From Fusobacterium sp. (GTDB lineage: Bacteria > Fusobacteriota > Fusobacteriia > Fusobacteriales > Fusobacteriaceae), in NCBI GenBank assembly GCA_030527385.1, contig JAUNAY010000093.1:1-5152 (forward strand): DNA of 5,152 nucleotides, read 5' to 3'. The notes beneath the pieces were generated by a model that made no database searches, was not told the DNA's origin, and worked only from the letters and a program-made list of their open reading frames with translations. Of this stretch, positions 1 to 4,294 are shown one piece after another. The position numbers and the translations under genes are program-made. The stretch's first letter is position 1; every line of letters begins with the position of its first letter.

Positions 1-50
1 CTATCAACTACTTTTCTACTTCTAGTTATGTTTGCTCTATGTCTTACATC
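1..50. repeat. Terminal direct repeat marking a circular molecule (left copy)
   Basis: The first 50 bases are identical to 5103-5152. Joining the ends restores an uninterrupted recombinase frame, which shows this is the overlap of a circular sequence of 5102 bp and not a biological repeat. Confidence 0.95.
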
Positions 51-401
51 AGTTTCAACTCCAAACTCGGTAGTTGAACATCCATAAAGTTTACCTAATG
101 CACTTGCATAAGCTTTTTGAGTATAGGGAGATAGTCCTCTGTCTACACAACTTTTAAGATATTCTGGAACATACTTTTTACATTCAGATAAAGTCCTAAC
201 ATTATATTTTTCTTTACAGTAGTCAGTAAAATAATGAATATGTTTCATATAATTTTTATAAGTCGACCATGAATATATTCTATCTTTAGCAGTACCCTCT
301 TTTTTAGCTTTATGCTTTGATTCTCCAATTGCTAACTTACCGTCTAATATATCTTGTATCTGTTTAGTCAAAGAACCCAATTTAACTCTATTTCTAGCCA
401 C
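1..401 (-). CDS. Tyrosine recombinase, N-terminal part (gene continues across the circle junction)
   Basis: These bases encode residues 1-133 and two bases of codon 134 of a 301-residue site-specific recombinase. Reading resumes in the same frame at 5102 and stops at 4598. The start is GTG at 401-399: AGGAGG lies 8 bases upstream, and an in-frame TAG just before it excludes any upstream start. This part holds the N-terminal DNA-binding region: a Lys/Arg-rich stretch (about 1-45), then a SAM-like core-binding domain (about 45-115, with WSTYKNYMKHI and SPYTQKAYASALGKLY). All catalytic residues are in the other part. In this family the N-terminal domain clamps the DNA around the crossover site. 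The gene heads the minus-strand gene line and probably has its own promoter at 429-458. The assignment rests on the C-terminal motifs; the biological role (multimer resolution or integration) is not shown by the sequence. Confidence 0.85.
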   Translation of the reverse strand, partial: MARNRVKLGSLTKQIQDILDGKLAIGESKHKAKKEGTAKDRIYSWSTYKNYMKHIHYFTDYCKEKYNVRTLSECKKYVPEYLKSCVDRGLSPYTQKAYASALGKLYGCSTTEFGVETDVRHRANITRSRKVVD

Positions 402-428
402 TATATAACCCTCCTAAGTATTTTTTTT

Positions 429-466
429 TATATAACAAATAACGCTAATTGAATTCAACTAACGCT
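429..466 (-). promoter_or_regulatory. Candidate recombinase promoter with direct-repeat operator
   Basis: On the minus strand TTGAAT (458-453) is followed after 18 bases by TATATA (434-429) preceded by TG, an extended -10. The start codon is about 28 bases further on. Two near-identical 11-mers, AGCGTTAGTTG (466-456) and AGCGTTATTTG (446-436), lie 20 bp apart, about two helical turns, and a 10-bp palindrome TTGAATTCAA (449-458) sits between and across them. The spacing places the repeats over the -35 and spacer, as expected for a repressor site. The ribbon-helix-helix protein of the same gene line or the recombinase itself could be the ligand; that is inference. Confidence 0.45.
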
Positions 467-809
467 TTATATATAAAAATATTTGATTATGTTAAAGTAA
501 AACTCAACCAATTTATTTTTATGACAGGTAATAGTCATATTTTTAATTCCTTATAGCTCTATTGCTATTCTATTTAATTTTTGGAATTAACCAATTGAAT
601 TTGATTGATTCAAAACCTATAAAATCAGGGTGTCAACACCACCAGTACTTAGTTAATTTAGCATTTTAAAATGCACTCAAATTGAGTTCAGATTATATAA
701 AATTTTAAATTCAATACTTAGAAACTTTTTCATTTAATTACTAGCGAAATGCTATTTATTTTTAATAATCTATAATAATATTATATATATTTTAGAGTGA
801 TATTTCAAA

Positions 810-861
810 CATATCCGTTTACTAATACATTTTTTACAAAAATATATGAGTAACCGTTATG
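810..861. repeat. Imperfect 52-bp inverted repeat
   Basis: Bases 810-834 pair with 838-861 around a TAC loop at 835-837. The arms have a few mismatches and one bulge; the best stretch is TTACT (819-823) against AGTAA (849-853), with CATA/TATG at the ends. It is followed by no clear U-tract on either strand, so a terminator is not favoured. Candidate roles are a recombinase site or a single-strand fold; neither is proven. Confidence 0.45.
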
Positions 862-969
862 TATATAGTTTATTTTTAATTCTAAAATTTTTCATAAATC
901 ATAGTTTTTAAATTAAAATTTTTAAATTAAAGTTTATAGAATCATAAATAAAAAAAATATAGTTTATAG

Positions 970-1137
970 AAAATTGGAGTTTATGAAAATTCTAAGGCTT
1001 CCTGAACCTGCTCCTCCCAATTTTTCGCTTATGAATGTCCTCGGTCGCCATATTGGCTCCCTTCGGACATTCAACGCTCAAAATAGCTCGTCGCAGTTTT
1101 GCGGAAGCCTTGAATTTTCAAAATAAACTCCAATTTT
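970..1137. repeat. 168-bp complex inverted repeat with G+C-rich core
   Basis: Three matched blocks pair end to end: 970-983 with 1124-1137 (14 bp), 984-992 with 1112-1120 (9 bp) and 994-1002 with 1103-1111 (9 bp). Only position 993 and 1121-1123 are bulged. Within the 100-base apex, GAATGTCC (1033-1040) pairs with GGACATTC (1065-1072), closing over a smaller GCCA-TAT-TGGC hairpin (1047-1057), and GCA-GTTT-TGC forms another at 1093-1102. The apex is clearly richer in G+C than its surroundings. The fold could act as a single-strand origin, a relaxase-recognised oriT, a structured RNA or a MITE-like insertion with 14-bp ends. I see no convincing target duplication. Confidence 0.75.
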
Positions 1138-1195
1138 AATAAAATTAACATTCCTTTCCTAAACAGCCTTTTTTTCAACCAACTAAAATAAATTT

Positions 1196-1257
1196 TAAAC
1201 TTTAATAGGGGGTTGGGGTTGGGGGCTTACTCCCCGCCCCCTTAAATAAACTTTAAT
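1196..1257. repeat. G-run hairpin flanked by 11-bp direct repeats
   Basis: TAAACTTTAAT occurs at 1196-1206 and again at 1247-1257. Between them are three G-runs (1208-1212, 1215-1218, 1221-1225) and two C-runs (1232-1235, 1237-1241). AGGGGG pairs with CCCCCT and GGGG with CCCC to give a two-part hairpin; the plus strand could instead form a G-quadruplex-like fold, though only three long G-runs are present. Runs like these stand out sharply in such A+T-rich DNA. Confidence 0.65.
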
Positions 1258-1353
1258 TAAACAGGCGTCGCAGACATAGGCGTTAGCCGTAGCAAAGGGT
1301 TTGGGAAGTCCGTTCCCAATAAAAAGCAAGAGGCTCGAAGCCTCGCTTTTTAT
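1258..1353. other. G+C-rich structured block, possible small RNA
   Basis: This block is much richer in G+C than its flanks and contains three local hairpins in order: GGC-GTTA-GCC (1279-1288), TTGGGAA-5-TTCCCAA (1301-1319) and the terminator-like hairpin at 1319-1353. No reading frame of note covers it. CGTCGCAG at 1266-1273 also occurs in the apex of the large inverted repeat (1089-1096). Hairpins ending at a terminator suggest a plasmid-encoded RNA, for example a copy-number or origin-priming RNA, but I recognise no known family and see no clear promoter. Confidence 0.35.
1319..1353. terminator. Terminator-like hairpin, usable on both strands
   Basis: AAAAAGC (1321-1327) pairs with GCTTTTT (1345-1351) and GAGGCT (1330-1335) with AGCCTC (1339-1344), leaving a CGA loop and a two-base AA bulge; one or two A-T pairs extend the base. 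The flanking A and T runs put a U-tract after the stem on either strand. On the plus strand it would end transcripts entering from 1140-1320; on the minus strand it would end antisense transcripts from the rep leader. Confidence 0.6.
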
Positions 1354-1497
1354 AAAAAAAGTTTATTAAAATATTAATGTACTTATATATGTTTCACCTT
1401 TATTTAAGATAAAGAGGAAATTCCAAATTTTTTTTAAAATCATTCCCTTCAAAGCCCCTGTTTTCAAGCTATTTCAGAGTTTTTCCAAAATTTCGGA

Positions 1498-1545
1498 ATG
1501 TTTCACATAGGGTGAAACATATATGTTTCACCCTATGTGAAACAT
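1498..1545. repeat. Perfect 48-bp palindrome of four iteron units
   Basis: The 24-base halves are exact reverse complements with no spacer. Each half is itself an inverted pair of the 8-mer TGTTTCAC separated by ATAGG, so four copies are packed with two levels of symmetry. It can extrude as a cruciform or bind two or four initiator dimers. It lies about 175 bp upstream of the rep start. Confidence 0.85.
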
Positions 1546-1620
1546 AAGGTTTGTCAAAGAACAAAAAAAATAAAAAAATCAATAGTTTTTTTGAAATTTT
1601 TTATTAATTTTTATAGAATG

Positions 1621-1649
1621 TTGCTTTTAATTTGTATTTGTAATAATAT
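1621..1649 (+). promoter_or_regulatory. Candidate rep promoter
   Basis: TTGCTT (1621-1626) and TAATAT (1644-1649) are separated by 17 bp, matching the sigma-70/SigA pattern at 3/6 and 4/6 positions. Transcription from here would cross the repeats at 1658-1700 before reaching the rep start at 1723, so a protein bound there would block it. Moderate match only. Confidence 0.4.
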
Positions 1650-1657
1650 GTTTATAT

Positions 1658-1700
1658 TGAAACATATTGTTTCGTTTTTGAAACCTATATGTTTCAAAAA
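1658..1700 (+). promoter_or_regulatory. Rep leader operator or hairpin
   Basis: Two dyads built from the iteron motif lie between the putative promoter and the ribosome-binding site: GAAACA-3-TGTTTC (1659-1673) and TTTTTGAAAC-6-GTTTCAAAAA (1675-1684 with 1691-1700). AAAGGAG follows 7 bases later at 1708-1714. Initiator binding here would give autorepression; alternatively the second dyad forms an RNA hairpin close to the ribosome-binding site. Confidence 0.5.
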
Positions 1701-1722
1701 ATAAAAGAAAGGAGATTTAAAA

Positions 1723-2172
1723 ATGAAAGATGTTGCTGATAAACATAAATCAAAGTTTAAAGATTTTTATCAAATAAATAAAAAACATTCTGATAAGCTT
1801 ATTGCTTTAGCTCTAAAAAATCCTAAAGCAAATGCTTTACTATTATTTATTTTAAATAATATGGATGGTTTAAATGCATTACAATGCTCTTCAGTTGTAT
1901 TACAGGAAGCTTTAGGAATGTCTCGAACTACAATTTATCGCCTTATAAAATATCTTCAACAAAATGGATTTATAGCTGTTCTTAAATCTGGTACAAGTAA
2001 TGTATATGTTGTAAATGATGATTTGGCCTGGTCTAGTTGGTCAAACAATAAACAATATTGTAAATTTCCTGCTACTGTTATGCTTTCAGGTACTGAGAAT
2101 AGTGAATTTTTACAAAAACTAAAAGTAGCTAAAAAAACTAAAATTAATAGTTTAGAATTAAAAAATAAATAA
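1723..2172 (+). CDS. Winged-helix protein, probable plasmid replication initiator (RepL-like)
   Basis: The 149-residue protein is the only plus-strand gene and lies directly downstream of the iteron region, so it is the best candidate for the initiator that binds the TGTTTCAC repeats. Residues about 51-101 form a winged helix-turn-helix: helix NALQCSSVVLQEALG, turn MS, recognition helix RTTIYRLIKYLQQNG (68-82), then a beta-hairpin wing FIAVLKSGTSNVYVVN. Residues 102-122 (W102, W105, YCKFPATVML) form a block I associate with small RepL-like plasmid proteins; the ends are Lys-rich. No relaxase, endonuclease or primase motif is visible, so this is not a rolling-circle Rep. The start is ATG with AAAGGAG 8 bases upstream. 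Expression is probably autoregulated through 1658-1700. A repressor or copy-control role without initiator activity is possible, but no other candidate replication gene exists on the circle. Confidence 0.65.
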   Translation: MKDVADKHKSKFKDFYQINKKHSDKLIALALKNPKANALLLFILNNMDGLNALQCSSVVLQEALGMSRTTIYRLIKYLQQNGFIAVLKSGTSNVYVVNDDLAWSSWSNNKQYCKFPATVMLSGTENSEFLQKLKVAKKTKINSLELKNK

Positions 2173-2217
2173 ATGAAAAATCTAAATAAAATGGTTTTAA
2201 TACTAATGAAAAATAAT

Positions 2218-2247
2218 AAAAAAAAATCTTTAGAAAAACTCTAAAGA
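2218..2247 (-). terminator. Rho-independent terminator of the methyltransferase gene
   Basis: TCTTTAG (2227-2233) pairs with CTAAAGA (2241-2247). On the minus strand the hairpin is followed by nine T residues (complement of the A-run 2218-2226). It sits beyond the rep terminator as seen from the methyltransferase gene, so the convergent transcripts overlap by about 80 bases before each ends. Confidence 0.7.
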
Positions 2248-2269
2248 CTTGTATAATTAAAATATTTTG

Positions 2270-2298
2270 AAAAGCTACCTGGCAGTAGCTTTTTATTC
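2270..2298 (+). terminator. Rho-independent terminator of rep
   Basis: AAAAGCTAC (2270-2278) pairs perfectly with GTAGCTTTT (2285-2293) around the loop CTGGCA, and a T-rich tract (TTTTTATTCTTTCT) follows. It lies about 98 bases after the rep stop. Confidence 0.85.
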
Positions 2299-2365
2299 TT
2301 TCTATAAATATTATATCACTAATAATCATATTTCAATATCTACTTTGCATTATTTTTATATATAA

Positions 2366-3316
2366 TTAATTATTTAATGCTTTTATAATATTTTTAGCTA
2401 TTCGCTCTATAACTGTTACTGTTACTGAATTTCCAGCTTGCTTATATAGATGTGAATTTGCCATTTTTTCTGGAATTTTATAATCTTCAGGAAAACCTTG
2501 TAATAATAAAGTTTCTCTAGGAGTTAATTTTCTTATACCAAAGTCATCTATAACCAATGGTACATTATGACCACCCGTTCCCATATTAGCAGTTAATGTT
2601 GGACATACTCCCTTTTTATTCTCTCTTACATATACTCTTCTTAATTGATATACTGAATCCTTATTTATCATAGATTCTTTTAACATTGGATAGTACTTGC
2701 TATTTTCATAGTAAAACTTACTATCTTTTTTTTCTTCTTTTTTTATTATATCTTTTATTGTTTTAGTTAAAGGAATTGGATCTGGAAAATAAAATCTATC
2801 ACATTCCTCTTTATTTTTAAATCCAACCATATAAATACGTTCTCTATTTTGTGGTACATTTCCATATTCCATACTATTTAAAACTTTATATCTAAAATAA
2901 TATCCTTCTTTTTTCAAACAATCTGTTATAACTTTAAAAGTATTTCCGGAATCATGAGAAACAAGATTTTTAACATTTTCTAAAAAGAAAACCCTTGGTT
3001 TTTTAGCTTTTATTACTCTTAAAGCTTCAAAAAATAAATGTCCAGATTTTTCATCTTCAAACCCTGCTCTTTTTCCTGCTATCGAAAAACTTGTACAAGG
3101 AAATCCAAACAATACCATATCCGCATCTGGAATGTTTTCAGTTTTGATATTCTCTATTGGACCTTCAATAATTCCATGGTTGAAATTATTTCTATATGTA
3201 ATGCAAGCATTCTTATCAAAATCATTTGCAAATACTATATCTACTCCAGCATTTTTAAATCCTAAACAAATACCACCTATTCCAGCAAATAAACTTATAG
3301 CTTTATACTTATTCAT
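2366..3316 (-). CDS. C5-cytosine DNA methyltransferase of a type II R-M system (Bsp6I-like)
   Basis: The 316-residue enzyme transfers a methyl group from S-adenosylmethionine to carbon 5 of cytosine, protecting host and plasmid DNA from the partner endonuclease. All key motifs are present in order: motif I ISLFAGIGG (7-15) for AdoMet binding, motif IV GFPCTSFS with the nucleophile Cys74, motif VI FLENV (Glu113), motif VIII QNRERIY (156 onward), a target-recognition region at about 185-260, motif IX RKLTPRE (262-268) and motif X QAGNSV (293-298). The length matches a complete monospecific enzyme. Start: ATG with AGGAGG 6 bases upstream. It follows the endonuclease by 103 bp with a terminator between, so it probably depends on its own promoter (3347-3375). 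Specificity is inferred as GCNGC from the Bsp6I-type partner; the methyltransferase alone does not reveal it. Confidence 0.95.
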   Translation of the reverse strand: MNKYKAISLFAGIGGICLGFKNAGVDIVFANDFDKNACITYRNNFNHGIIEGPIENIKTENIPDADMVLFGFPCTSFSIAGKRAGFEDEKSGHLFFEALRVIKAKKPRVFFLENVKNLVSHDSGNTFKVITDCLKKEGYYFRYKVLNSMEYGNVPQNRERIYMVGFKNKEECDRFYFPDPIPLTKTIKDIIKKEEKKDSKFYYENSKYYPMLKESMINKDSVYQLRRVYVRENKKGVCPTLTANMGTGGHNVPLVIDDFGIRKLTPRETLLLQGFPEDYKIPEKMANSHLYKQAGNSVTVTVIERIAKNIIKALNN

Positions 3317-3339
3317 CTAAACCCTCCTATAATAATTAA

Positions 3340-3375
3340 TACTAATATATTAGCAGCAGGCCGCAAAAAAGTAAA
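3340..3375 (-). promoter_or_regulatory. Candidate methyltransferase promoter containing two GCNGC sites
   Basis: On the minus strand TTTACT (3375-3370) and TAATAT (3352-3347) are exactly 17 bp apart. The spacer holds GCGGC (3364-3360) and GCTGC (3357-3353), both matching GCNGC. The -35 hexamer lies in the descending arm of the endonuclease terminator. A perfect palindrome CTAATATATTAG (3342-3353) covers the -10. Transcription would start near 3340, about 24 bases before the ATG. Confidence 0.5.
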
Positions 3376-3419
3376 GGGGGATATATGATAATATATCACA
3401 ATTCCCCCCTTACTTTTTT
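3365..3419 (-). terminator. Strong terminator of the endonuclease gene
   Basis: Bases 3365-3380 pair with 3404-3419 over 16 positions; the single A/C mismatch on the plus strand becomes a G-U wobble in minus-strand RNA, which marks that strand as the functional one. The stem ends in a run of six T on the minus strand. It begins directly at the endonuclease stop codon. The apical loop (3381-3403) can form a further 7-bp hairpin GATATAT-4-ATATATC. Confidence 0.9.
3385..3399. repeat. 15-bp inverted repeat copy in the terminator loop
   Basis: The plus strand reads ATGATAATATATCAC, identical to the minus strand at 3960-3946. In minus-strand RNA this loop is therefore fully complementary to the endonuclease leader about 550 bases upstream in the same transcript. 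Confidence 0.8.
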
Positions 3420-3938
3420 TTAATTTCTGTATTGAATTTCTTTAGATGCAATAATTACCCTTGCATAAGGTTCAAGCCCATAAGGTTCAATACATTCCTT
3501 AATTATAGAAAATCGTGGTCTTTTTCCAGCATTTTTAAAGTCTCTAACAGTATTAAAACTATTAACATAAATATCATCTAAATTTTCAGTTGGTATATCA
3601 TACAAATACATTATATCTTCATTTGCATCAAGTCTCACAAAATGCAATGCATTAAAAATAGAGTCTGGTCCAAATGAAGTTAAATCACTATTCCAATTAC
3701 TTGTCCCTTTTACTTGAACAAGTTTACCAGTTCTAGGATCATAAGCATCTTCTGAACCACCACCTAAACTTAATTCAAAATTATTAACATAGCAACATAC
3801 GATTTCTGTTATCCCTTCATGTAAATTCACACCTCTAGGGTAAATTTTCTTCAATTCAAAATTAAGTTCTTTCCATTTCCAATACAAATCTAAAATTTTT
3901 TCAAATAAATTTCTATCTACATTTATTAATCTTTTCAT
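3420..3938 (-). CDS. Type II restriction endonuclease, Bsp6I family (predicted GCNGC)
   Basis: The 172-residue protein resembles the Bsp6I restriction enzyme family in size and layout; Bsp6I itself is about 174 residues with a methyltransferase of about 315, and the pair here is 172 and 316. It should cut both strands of unmethylated DNA, predicted at GC^NGC. A PD-(D/E)xK-type active site is visible: helix residues Glu41/Glu45 (HEGITEIV), the acidic SEDAYD segment (Asp64, Asp67) and Q75-V-K77 before GTS. The start at 3938 is the first ATG and gives the expected length. There is no Shine-Dalgarno sequence; a TGTTATAAT element at 3975-3967 puts the transcript start only about 20 bases upstream. 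A 15-base element at 3946-3960 in this leader recurs inverted in the gene's terminator loop. Family identification is from memory of motifs, not a search. Confidence 0.8.
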   Translation of the reverse strand: MKRLINVDRNLFEKILDLYWKWKELNFELKKIYPRGVNLHEGITEIVCCYVNNFELSLGGGSEDAYDPRTGKLVQVKGTSNWNSDLTSFGPDSIFNALHFVRLDANEDIMYLYDIPTENLDDIYVNSFNTVRDFKNAGKRPRFSIIKECIEPYGLEPYARVIIASKEIQYRN

Positions 3939-3945
3939 AAAATCA

Positions 3946-3960
3946 GTGATATATTATCAT
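3946..3960. repeat. 15-bp inverted repeat copy in the endonuclease leader
   Basis: The minus strand carries ATGATAATATATCAC here, between the -10 and the start codon. The same 15 bases occur on the plus strand at 3385-3399 in the terminator loop after the gene. The core TGATA-ATA-TATCA is a dyad in itself, so the element could be either a protein operator or one half of an RNA pairing. Confidence 0.8.
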
Positions 3961-3966
3961 TTGATT

Positions 3967-3996
3967 ATTATAACATTTAAATACTACCTAAATAAA
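3967..3996 (-). promoter_or_regulatory. Endonuclease promoter with consensus extended -10
   Basis: The minus strand reads TGTTATAAT at 3975-3967, a perfect -10 with the TG extension. The -35 is weak (TTTATT at 3996-3991, 18 bp away). The predicted RNA start near 3960 leaves a short leader of about 20 bases without a ribosome-binding site, suggesting deliberately weak translation of a toxic nuclease. Confidence 0.65.
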
Positions 3997-4242
3997 CTAT
4001 TTTTCCCAATTCATTTTATCTTTTAACTTACTTAACCTGTCATCAGTATTTTTAATTCTTTCCTCTAACTGCTCCTGATACTTCTCTTTAAAATTTTCCC
4101 TTTCAACCATATCAGTAAGACATTTATTTATTAATTCGCTCATTGTAAGACATTTTTTATTTGCTATTTCTTTTAAATTTTCTTTTGTCTTACCTTCAAT
4201 CCTAAATGTAAGACTTGAATTTTTTTTAATTTTTTCGACCAT
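3997..4242 (-). CDS. Ribbon-helix-helix DNA-binding protein with C-terminal coiled coil
   Basis: The 81-residue protein has the ribbon-helix-helix layout of CopG/Arc/MetJ-type dimeric regulators: a basic N-terminal tail, strand SSLTFRIEG (about 9-17), helix TKENLKEIANKKC, turn LTMS and helix SELINKCLTDMVERE. A charged helix, probably a coiled coil, fills residues 50-81. Such proteins repress plasmid genes, assist partition or serve as relaxase accessories; no relaxase or ParA is present, so a repressor role fits best. I chose ATG at 4242, preceded by GAGAGG; a TTG at 4257 would add five residues but lies too close to the upstream AAGGAG. The gene follows the 96-aa gene by 51 bp and precedes the endonuclease by 58 bp. 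A regulatory role over the recombinase or R-M genes is inference. Confidence 0.75.
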   Translation of the reverse strand: MVEKIKKNSSLTFRIEGKTKENLKEIANKKCLTMSELINKCLTDMVERENFKEKYQEQLEERIKNTDDRLSKLKDKMNWEK

Positions 4243-4279
4243 TTTTAAACCTCTCAAACTCCTTCTTATTCCTTATATT

Positions 4280-4294
4280 CTCTATGTCTTACAT
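4280..4294. repeat. 15-bp direct repeat, second copy inside the recombinase gene
   Basis: CTCTATGTCTTACAT here is identical to 35-49 (and its duplicate 5137-5151) inside the recombinase frame. The 8-mer TGTCTTAC also occurs at 4186-4193 and inverted at 4145-4152 and 4115-4122. This copy is in the gap between the 96-aa gene and the RHH gene, just touching the stop codon of the former. Confidence 0.6.

Larger units (their letters stand above)
402..969. other. Gene-free A+T-rich region upstream of the recombinase
   Basis: I see no credible gene on either strand. Contents: the recombinase promoter and repeats (429-466); a dyad TATGAC-8-GTCATA at 520-539 that has the geometry of a recombinase core (6-bp arms, 8-bp spacer) but is short; a small palindrome GGTGTCAACACC near 630-641; the larger dyad at 810-861; a 13-bp direct repeat TTTTTAAATTAAA at 905-917 and 919-931; and AGTTTATAGA twice, at 931-940 and 961-970. 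AGTTTAT also occurs at 867-873 and 978-984. The region could carry the recombinase's own attachment or resolution site, since such sites usually lie beside the gene, but nothing identifies the crossover point. Confidence 0.5.
1387..1700. other. Probable replication origin with TGTTTCAC iterons
   Basis: The motif TGTTTCAC or its complement recurs at 1390-1397, 1499-1506, 1512-1519, 1524-1531 and 1537-1544. Shorter TGTTTC/TGAAACA versions are at 1658-1664, 1668-1673, 1680-1684 and 1690-1696. An extremely A/T-rich stretch with long A and T runs (about 1558-1620) lies between the two clusters and could be the melting region. Repeated sites immediately upstream of a small DNA-binding protein gene are typical of an iteron-type origin with an autoregulated initiator. 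Origin function is inferred from this arrangement only. Confidence 0.6.

Noticed and set aside
983..1126. A 47-codon plus-strand ORF from an ATG after GGAG, exactly within the large inverted repeat
   Set aside because: Its frame is open mainly because the apex is G+C-rich; the spacing from GGAG to ATG is only three bases, composition is Pro/Ser-rich without domain features, and both ends are dictated by the repeat arms.
970..1137. Integron attC site
   Set aside because: The fold is attC-like in outline but I could not find the paired core sites of attC, and the plasmid recombinase lacks obvious IntI features.
1552..1557. Perfect TTGACA on the minus strand in the rep leader, suggesting an antisense RNA promoter
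   Set aside because: No acceptable -10 lies at 16-18 bp; the nearest A/T hexamer is about 28 bases away.
1498..1700. CRISPR-like repeat array
   Set aside because: Repeats are 7-8 bases in alternating orientation without uniform spacers, so they are protein-binding sites and not a CRISPR array.
2144..2329. 61-codon minus-strand ORF between rep and methyltransferase
   Set aside because: It overlaps the rep 3' end and both terminators, has no ribosome-binding site and encodes a low-complexity Phe/Ile/Leu-rich chain from A/T-rich DNA.
3038..3320. Two plus-strand ORFs opposite the methyltransferase 5' half
   Set aside because: They are antisense to a gene with complete catalytic motifs and have no recognisable domains.
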